Of a DNA stretch of 9,048 bases, positions 4,898 to 9,048 are shown one piece after another. The DNA is from Lentisphaerota bacterium (lineage in GTDB: Bacteria > Verrucomicrobiota > Kiritimatiellia > UBA8416 > JAFGIZ01), in NCBI GenBank assembly GCA_016929365.1, contig JAFGIZ010000270.1, positions 1 to 9,048 of the forward strand. Reading direction: 5' to 3'. The first letter of the stretch is position 1. Each line of letters opens with the position of its first letter. The notes beneath the pieces are model-generated. The model made no database searches. It worked only from the letters and a program-made list of their open reading frames with translations, and had not been told where the DNA came from. The position numbers and the translations under genes were made by a program.

Positions 4898-6856
4898 ATG
4901 ATCACATTTCTGGACGTTACCAAGCGCTTTGCAGGACAGACGGTCCTCGAAAACGCTTCTTTTCAGGTCAATCCCGGCGAACACGTGGGCGTGGTCGGGC
5001 CCAACGGGGCCGGCAAGAGCACGGTTTTCAACCTTATCGTCGGCGCGGTCAGTCCGGACGGCGGCACGGTTCAAACGCCGTCCGCCTGCCGCATCGGCTA
5101 CGTACACCAGCAGATTGACGTTCCCGAGCGCGACGGCGGCCTGTTGCACTACGTGGAACACGCGCTGCCGGAGCTCCACGCCATCCGCGCCGAAATGCAC
5201 ACCCTGGAAAGCGCCCTCCAGACGTCCGCCGCCGGCGATGCGGCCCAAGAACGGTTACGGCGCCTGGGCGAGCTGCAGCACCGTTTCGAGGCGCTGGGCG
5301 GGTATGCGCTGCGCCCGCGCGCCGAGAAAACCCTCGGCGGCCTGGGATTCGACGAATCCGAATTCGGCCGCGCCCTCCGGACCTTCAGCGGCGGCTGGCA
5401 GTCGCGCGCCGAGCTGGCGCGCGTGTTGACGGCAGAACCCGATATTCTCCTTCTCGACGAGCCCTCCAACTACCTGGACATACCGGCTATCGAGTGGTTG
5501 CAACGCTTCCTGCGCGAGTTCAAGGGCGCGCTCATGTTGATCTCGCATGACCGCTACCTGCTCAATTCGCTGACTGCCGTTACCCTCGAAGTCGCGCACG
5601 GCCGTATTGAGCGCTACACGGGCTGTTACGACCGCTACGTCGGTCAGCGCGGCCAGCGCGATGCACAGCGCGCCGCCGCGCTCAAGAATCAGCAACGCAA
5701 GCGGGAACAGCTCGAGCGGTTTATCGAACGCTTTCGCGCCAAGAACACGCGCGCCGCCCAGGTGCAAAGCCGGATCAAGCAGCTCGAACGGATGCCAGAG
5801 ATCGACGTGCCGAGCGCACCCGTGGGACGCGGCACGATCAGATTGCATCCCCCGCCCCATTGCGGCCTCGAGGTCGTGCGCCTGGACGAGGCCGGGGTCA
5901 CCTATGACGGCTCGCGCTGGGTCCTGCGCGGATTGAACCTGTCCATCCGCCGGGGCGAAAAGACCGCCCTTGTCGGGCGCAACGGACTGGGCAAGACCAC
6001 GCTCCTGCGCGTACTGGCGGGACACTTGAGTCCGTCGGAGGGCCGGCGGAAGACGGGCCATAAGGTTGTCGTGGGTTACCAGTCCCAGGATTTTGCCGAA
6101 ACGATGCCGCGCGAGTGCACCGTCTACGAGACGGTGAAACGCGCCGGCACGGATTGTACGGAGCAGGAAGTCCGCACCCTCCTGGGCGGCTTCGGCTTCT
6201 CCGGGCCGGCAGTCGAAAAGCGGGTAGCGATCCTGAGCGGCGGCGAGAAAATACGCCTGGCCTTCGCCCGGTTGCTGATCCGTCCGCCGAATTTTCTCGT
6301 ACTCGACGAACCCACCACGCACCTGGATATACAGGCGCGCGAGGCTCTGGAATCCGCACTGTGCGATTATCGCGGCACCCTGTGCCTCGTCAGCCACGAT
6401 ATTGACTTCGTCCGGCGTGTGGCGACCGGCATCCTGGCCATGACCCCGCCGGGCGTCACCCGTTACGCCGGCGGCTACGACTATTACCGCGAGAAGACGG
6501 CCGCCCGCGCTGCTCGCGCCCCGGTCCCAACGCCTTCCGGTTTAGGCCGGGGCAAGCCGGACGACCGCAAGGAACGCCGTCGGCGGCGCGCGCGCGCCCG
6601 CCAGGAACGCCAGGCGCGGACCCGCCAGGTCCGGCAGCGCATGGCTCAGGCCGAACATCAGATCGCGGTATTCGAACGCGAAAAGACCGAGGTTCTCGAA
6701 CGGCTGGCCGCACCCGATGTGGCCACCGATTTTGCCGGGCTCAATCGGCGCCTGAAGACCCTGCAGGAAGAAATCGAGCACTACACGCAACTCTGGGACG
6801 AAGCGGCAGCCGCCCTCGAGGCCCACGCGAACACGCCCCCTCCGGAGCCGGCCTGA
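4898..6856 (+). CDS. ABC-F family ATPase (translation-factor type)
   Basis: This soluble protein has two tandem ABC domains and no membrane segment, the layout of ABC-F proteins that act at the ribosome E site (EttA, Uup, YheS and relatives). Domain 1 has Walker A GPNGAGKST (34-42), signature SGGWQSR (164-170), Walker B ILLLDE (183-188) and switch His217. The helical interdomain linker at about 255-300 (KNQQRKREQLERFIERF) is the P-site tRNA interaction motif region. Domain 2 has Walker A GRNGLGKTT (360-368), signature SGGEK (447-451), Walker B FLVLDE (466-471) and switch His500. The tail at about 545-645 is highly basic, then coiled-coil with a Q-L-W-D-E end, as in Uup/YheS-type proteins. All ATPase residues look intact. 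MITFLDVTKRF is a typical start; the upstream AAGG is a weak binding site. A drug-resistance role is possible for this class but nothing here points to it. Confidence 0.93.
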   Translation: MITFLDVTKRFAGQTVLENASFQVNPGEHVGVVGPNGAGKSTVFNLIVGAVSPDGGTVQTPSACRIGYVHQQIDVPERDGGLLHYVEHALPELHAIRAEMHTLESALQTSAAGDAAQERLRRLGELQHRFEALGGYALRPRAEKTLGGLGFDESEFGRALRTFSGGWQSRAELARVLTAEPDILLLDEPSNYLDIPAIEWLQRFLREFKGALMLISHDRYLLNSLTAVTLEVAHGRIERYTGCYDRYVGQRGQRDAQRAAALKNQQRKREQLERFIERFRAKNTRAAQVQSRIKQLERMPEIDVPSAPVGRGTIRLHPPPHCGLEVVRLDEAGVTYDGSRWVLRGLNLSIRRGEKTALVGRNGLGKTTLLRVLAGHLSPSEGRRKTGHKVVVGYQSQDFAETMPRECTVYETVKRAGTDCTEQEVRTLLGGFGFSGPAVEKRVAILSGGEKIRLAFARLLIRPPNFLVLDEPTTHLDIQAREALESALCDYRGTLCLVSHDIDFVRRVATGILAMTPPGVTRYAGGYDYYREKTAARAARAPVPTPSGLGRGKPDDRKERRRRRARARQERQARTRQVRQRMAQAEHQIAVFEREKTEVLERLAAPDVATDFAGLNRRLKTLQEEIEHYTQLWDEAAAALEAHANTPPPEPA

Positions 6857-6921
6857 TGTATCGCGGAGGCCTCTTCCGGCTTTGCTTATGCTCCCGCAAC
6901 CCTTACCCTACAGGGCTATGA
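6856..6921 (+). CDS. Possible 21-residue ORF bridging the ABC-F and redoxin genes
   Basis: ATG 6856-6858 overlaps the ABC-F stop as TGATG, and the TGA at 6919-6921 overlaps the lipoprotein start as ATGA. The encoded peptide MYRGGLFRLCLCSRNPYPTGL has two cysteines (CLC) and no recognised domain. The gap is only 61 bp, so it may have arisen by chance. It could act as a coupling leader that carries ribosomes to the redoxin start, which has no strong Shine-Dalgarno. I do not recognise it and cannot show that it is translated. Confidence 0.2.
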   Translation: MYRGGLFRLCLCSRNPYPTGL

Positions 6922-7475
6922 AGGTTCTATACTGCCTTGCCGTGGCCGGCTTGCTGGCCGTGACCGGATGTGCAACGCCGCCCGGCGGCGATGCGCCGTC
7001 AGACCGCCTGCCCGTACCGGACAGGCCGTCCGAGCGCGCCTACCTCGGCCTTCCCCCGGGGTCGGCGGAGTTCGCCCTTCGCGACATCACGGCCGACGTC
7101 GTCGTGGTCCATCTGCTAGATATGTACTGCGCGCTCTGCCATCGCGCGGCACCCGGCGCCGCACAGCTGTTCGAGGCACTGCGCGCCCGTGACGCCGCGG
7201 GACGCGTGAAGATGATCGGCATCGGCGTGCGCAATACGCCGCTGGAGATCGAGGCATACCGTCAACGGTTCACCCCGCCCTACCCCGTCCTGGCGGACCC
7301 CGATCGCCGCCTGACACAATCGCTTTCCTATACGCGTGTGCCTTCATTCCTCGCTCTGCAGCGCATGCCTGACGGACAGTTCCGCCAGTTCTACACGCGC
7401 GTCGGGTATTTTACCGACCCGTCGCCCATTCTGGAACGCGTGCTGCAACGCCTGCCCCCGGGCGAGGATATATGA
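6918..7475 (+). CDS. Thioredoxin-fold (TlpA/redoxin-like) lipoprotein
   Basis: The 185-residue protein starts with a lipoprotein signal, MKVLYCLAVAGLLAVTGC, with a V-T-G-C lipobox, so Cys18 would be lipidated and the protein anchored outside the cytoplasmic membrane. A Pro/Asp-rich linker (about 20-50) follows. The thioredoxin-like fold has VVVVHLLDMYCALCHRAAP (61-79), with the redox pair Cys71-Cys74 (CALC), and the cis-proline loop TRVPSFL (139-145, Pro142). ATG 6918 is chosen because it opens directly on the signal peptide; a TTG at 6882 and an ATG at 6888 are in frame but would put up to 12 hydrophilic, proline-rich residues before it. The stop overlaps the peroxiredoxin ATG by 4 bp, so the two are probably made together. 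A role as thiol-disulfide reductant for that neighbour is an inference; general disulfide or cytochrome maturation work is the alternative. Confidence 0.82.
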   Translation: MKVLYCLAVAGLLAVTGCATPPGGDAPSDRLPVPDRPSERAYLGLPPGSAEFALRDITADVVVVHLLDMYCALCHRAAPGAAQLFEALRARDAAGRVKMIGIGVRNTPLEIEAYRQRFTPPYPVLADPDRRLTQSLSYTRVPSFLALQRMPDGQFRQFYTRVGYFTDPSPILERVLQRLPPGEDI

Positions 7476-8062
7476 ACGGCCCCCGCATACTGCTGCCCCT
7501 CCTGATATGTGTCTGCGGGGCCGGGGCCCTCGAAACGGCCGATTACGATCCCGGGCCGCTCAAGCCCGTGGACAGCCGGCTGCGCGTGGCCGTCGGCGAC
7601 CCGGCGCCCGACTTCGCGCTACCCGCAATCAGCGGCCGGCGCGTCAGGCTCAGTGCGTTCCAGGGCCGGCGGCATGTTGTCCTGTCCTTCGTGCCCTCCG
7701 CCTTCACGCCGGTCTGTTCCGCGCAGTGGCCCGGTTATCATATTGCCCGCCCGCTGTTCGAGCAGCGGGACGCCGTCGTACTCGGTCTCACGACCGACAA
7801 CATCCCGTCGCTTTACGCCTGGGTGCACGCGATGGACGGGCTGTGGTTCAACGTGCTTTCCGATTTCTGGCCGCACGGCAAGGTTGCCGACACGTACGGA
7901 GTCCTCCGTTCCGACGGTACGTGTGAACGCGCTCTGTTCGTCGTGGATAAGGCGGGAATTATCCGCTACATCGACGTGCACGATATTAACCGGCGCCCGC
8001 CCCTCGATGACCTGATACGCGCGCTGGACAGATGTCAGGAAATCGAGCACCCGGCCCCCTGA
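7472..8062 (+). CDS. Exported peroxiredoxin (AhpC/TSA family)
   Basis: The 196-residue protein has the peroxiredoxin core VGDPAPDFALPAISGRRVRLSAFQGRRHVVLSFVPSAFTPVCSAQ (41-85). The active-site motif P75-S-A-F-T-P-V-C82 is complete: Cys82 is the peroxidatic cysteine, with Pro75 and Thr79 as expected. GLTTDNIPSLYAWV (105-118), VLSDFWPHGKVADTYGV (128-144) and ERALFVVDKAGIIRYIDVH (152-170) continue the family pattern, with Arg153 the likely conserved arginine. It would reduce H2O2 or alkyl hydroperoxides. The N-terminus (about 1-20, MNGPRILLPLLICVCGAGA) is a likely signal peptide, which is less common for this family and places it outside the cytoplasmic membrane. Cys188 is a possible resolving cysteine; Cys151 is another. 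GAGG at 7464-7467 is a fair ribosome site, and ATGA overlap links it to the upstream lipoprotein. Confidence 0.9.
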   Translation: MNGPRILLPLLICVCGAGALETADYDPGPLKPVDSRLRVAVGDPAPDFALPAISGRRVRLSAFQGRRHVVLSFVPSAFTPVCSAQWPGYHIARPLFEQRDAVVLGLTTDNIPSLYAWVHAMDGLWFNVLSDFWPHGKVADTYGVLRSDGTCERALFVVDKAGIIRYIDVHDINRRPPLDDLIRALDRCQEIEHPAP

Positions 8063-8089
8063 AACACAAGGCCGGTCGGCCGCGCCGCT
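8063..8089. repeat. 27-bp convergent gap with a short palindrome
   Basis: GGCCG (8070-8074) and CGGCC (8077-8081) form a perfect short palindrome around GT, in the gap between the stops of the peroxiredoxin and SHD1 genes. No T-run follows on either strand, so it is at most a weak transcript-end hairpin. Confidence 0.3.
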
Positions 8090-9048
8090 CTATTCGAGGC
8101 GGATTTCAAATGCCTCGTTGGCCGCCTTGCTGTCGGCCTCCTGCTTGACGATCCCCAGGAAAAAGCCTTCGTACGGCGTGCGGTGAAAGAAATTGCGCAT
8201 TCGCTCCAGGGGGGCATCGTTGTCGTCCCGCGCCCTTATTTCGATCCGCCGGGATCCATACAGATCCCCCACCAGCGTTACGGAACGGCTGCGTAACGGA
8301 ATGCCGTCCATGGAATAATACGGGATCTCGACATCCTCTCCGCGCAATACTTCAAAAACCAGTTTATAGTCGCCCAGCAGCTTGCGCTGCTCGTCCATGG
8401 GCATCTGCAGCGGTATCTCGTGGGATTGCGGGAAATAAGCGCCGATACTGAGGAGGGAAGGAATTTCCAGCGTCTCCGGTTCGGACAGGTGTCCCCAGGC
8501 CGCCACGCTGTTCTTTTCGAACGCGTACGTCAGTGTAAAGGCCACATTGTCCTCCACGGTGCCCTCCAGCGTGATTTCCGTCTCGGGACGCAGACGGGGA
8601 CGCGGGTCCGGATCGCTTGTCAATGTTGTGACGCGTCTTTTCCGCAACGCCCCGCTCGCTTCCTGGTAGGCGACCAGCATGGCGACCCGGATCGGCTTGC
8701 CCACGTGTTTTCCATCCTCTTTGGGAAACACTACCACGTCGCCGTCCGCACGCAGGGCGGCATCGAAAAGCGCTTGCTGATACACGGCATTGTATCCCTT
8801 CCACGGCCCTTCCGTAAACGCCCGCAGGGTGTTCGCGGCTTTCTGTTCCGCAACCGCCGGCTGCGGCTCCGCCCCGGCGTCGGACTCGCCCGCGCCCCAC
8901 GGCACGCCGGCGGCCTGACGGTCAATCCATTCGCGATCTTCGGGACTCAACTTGTAGACATGAATACCCAATTCCCTGCCATCAGGCGTACGCAACTTGA
9001 TAAGGTTTCCGGAACGCCCCGTATACTCCGCCTCTACGGTTGATCCAC
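8090..9048 (-). CDS. SHD1-domain protein of unknown function (5' end outside the window)
   Basis: The frame stays open to the window edge (first complete codon 9046-9044), so the TTG at 8995 is not the start; 318 residues are visible. The first about 41 residues, STVEAEYTGRSGNLIKLRTP then DGRELGIHVYKLSPEDREWID, match the SHD1 (SLA1 homology domain 1) pattern: a short beta-barrel common in exported proteins of Planctomycetes, Verrucomicrobia and relatives. A linker rich in Ala, Glu and Gly (about 45-70) follows. The remaining about 245 residues, including FTEGPWKGYNAVYQQALFDAALRADGDVVVFP and FFHRTPYEGFFLGIVK, are predominantly beta-like and belong to no family I recognise. It may be extracytoplasmic by analogy, but the signal peptide, if any, is outside the window. 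It converges on the peroxiredoxin gene with only 27 bp between stops. Confidence 0.8.
   Translation of the reverse strand, partial: GSTVEAEYTGRSGNLIKLRTPDGRELGIHVYKLSPEDREWIDRQAAGVPWGAGESDAGAEPQPAVAEQKAANTLRAFTEGPWKGYNAVYQQALFDAALRADGDVVVFPKEDGKHVGKPIRVAMLVAYQEASGALRKRRVTTLTSDPDPRPRLRPETEITLEGTVEDNVAFTLTYAFEKNSVAAWGHLSEPETLEIPSLLSIGAYFPQSHEIPLQMPMDEQRKLLGDYKLVFEVLRGEDVEIPYYSMDGIPLRSRSVTLVGDLYGSRRIEIRARDDNDAPLERMRNFFHRTPYEGFFLGIVKQEADSKAANEAFEIRLE

Noticed and set aside
4580..5248. 222-residue minus-strand open frame covering the tRNA and the start of the ABC-F gene
   Set aside because: It reads straight through a complete tRNA gene in antisense and into the ABC-F coding region, so it is very unlikely to be real.
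5255..6397. 380-residue open frame on the minus strand across the ABC-F gene
   Set aside because: It is antisense to a gene with complete Walker, signature and switch motifs. Long antisense frames are expected in GC-rich coding DNA, and its translation shows no domain.
6882..6917. Upstream TTG (6882) or ATG (6888) as the start of the redoxin lipoprotein
   Set aside because: Either would place a hydrophilic, proline-rich stretch before an otherwise textbook lipoprotein signal peptide; ATG 6918 fits better.
1..9048. Search for CRISPR arrays, insertion sequences, phage or defence genes, and toxin-antitoxin pairs
   Set aside because: I saw no regularly spaced repeats, transposase or integrase motifs, terminal inverted repeats or defence-type domains. 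The tRNA gene has no visible copy of its 3' end in the window to suggest an integrated element.

Overview
The window is GC-rich bacterial DNA, densely packed with housekeeping genes and two exported-protein loci. The lineage is inferred, not proven. An SHD1-domain protein, a stand-alone pseudopilin with a long N-terminal helix and a 'HYPND' segment, and a signal peptidase I with unusual extra segments together suggest the Planctomycetes-Verrucomicrobia-Chlamydiae group, perhaps a Kiritimatiellota- or Verrucomicrobia-like bacterium. Shine-Dalgarno sequences are weak or absent at several starts.

Left part (1-3994, all + strand): a gene train made of the 3' part of a mannose-1-phosphate guanylyltransferase (5' end outside the window), ruvX (YqgF-type Holliday junction resolvase / pre-16S rRNA nuclease), truA (tRNA pseudouridine synthase), rpe (ribulose-phosphate 3-epimerase) and lepB (signal peptidase I). 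The first three are joined by 4-bp ATGA stop/start overlaps. A 47-bp gap with a promoter-like sequence precedes rpe, and lepB overlaps the end of rpe by 17 bp. The products serve sugar-nucleotide supply, nucleic acid and tRNA maturation, the pentose phosphate pathway and protein export. They are not one pathway, but they fit a housekeeping operon.

Middle (3995-4897): lepB converges on a minus-strand type II secretion / type IV pilin-like pseudopilin gene. The 166-bp gap between them holds two clear stem-loops and a short AT-rich stretch. A divergent promoter region then separates the pseudopilin from a + strand tRNA-Thr(UGU).

Right part (4898-9048): an ABC-F ATPase is followed by a thioredoxin-fold lipoprotein and an exported peroxiredoxin that overlap by ATGA and look like an extracytoplasmic peroxide-detoxification pair. 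A minus-strand SHD1-domain protein converges on them and runs out of the window at its 5' end.

I see no CRISPR array, insertion sequence, phage gene, toxin-antitoxin pair or defence system, and no gene-free stretch longer than about 170 bp apart from the tRNA-containing gap at 4650-4897. No clearly new system is visible. The items most worth checking are the redox pair, the enlarged signal peptidase, two promoter-like elements that would give leaderless mRNAs, and a 21-codon ORF fitted exactly between two genes.
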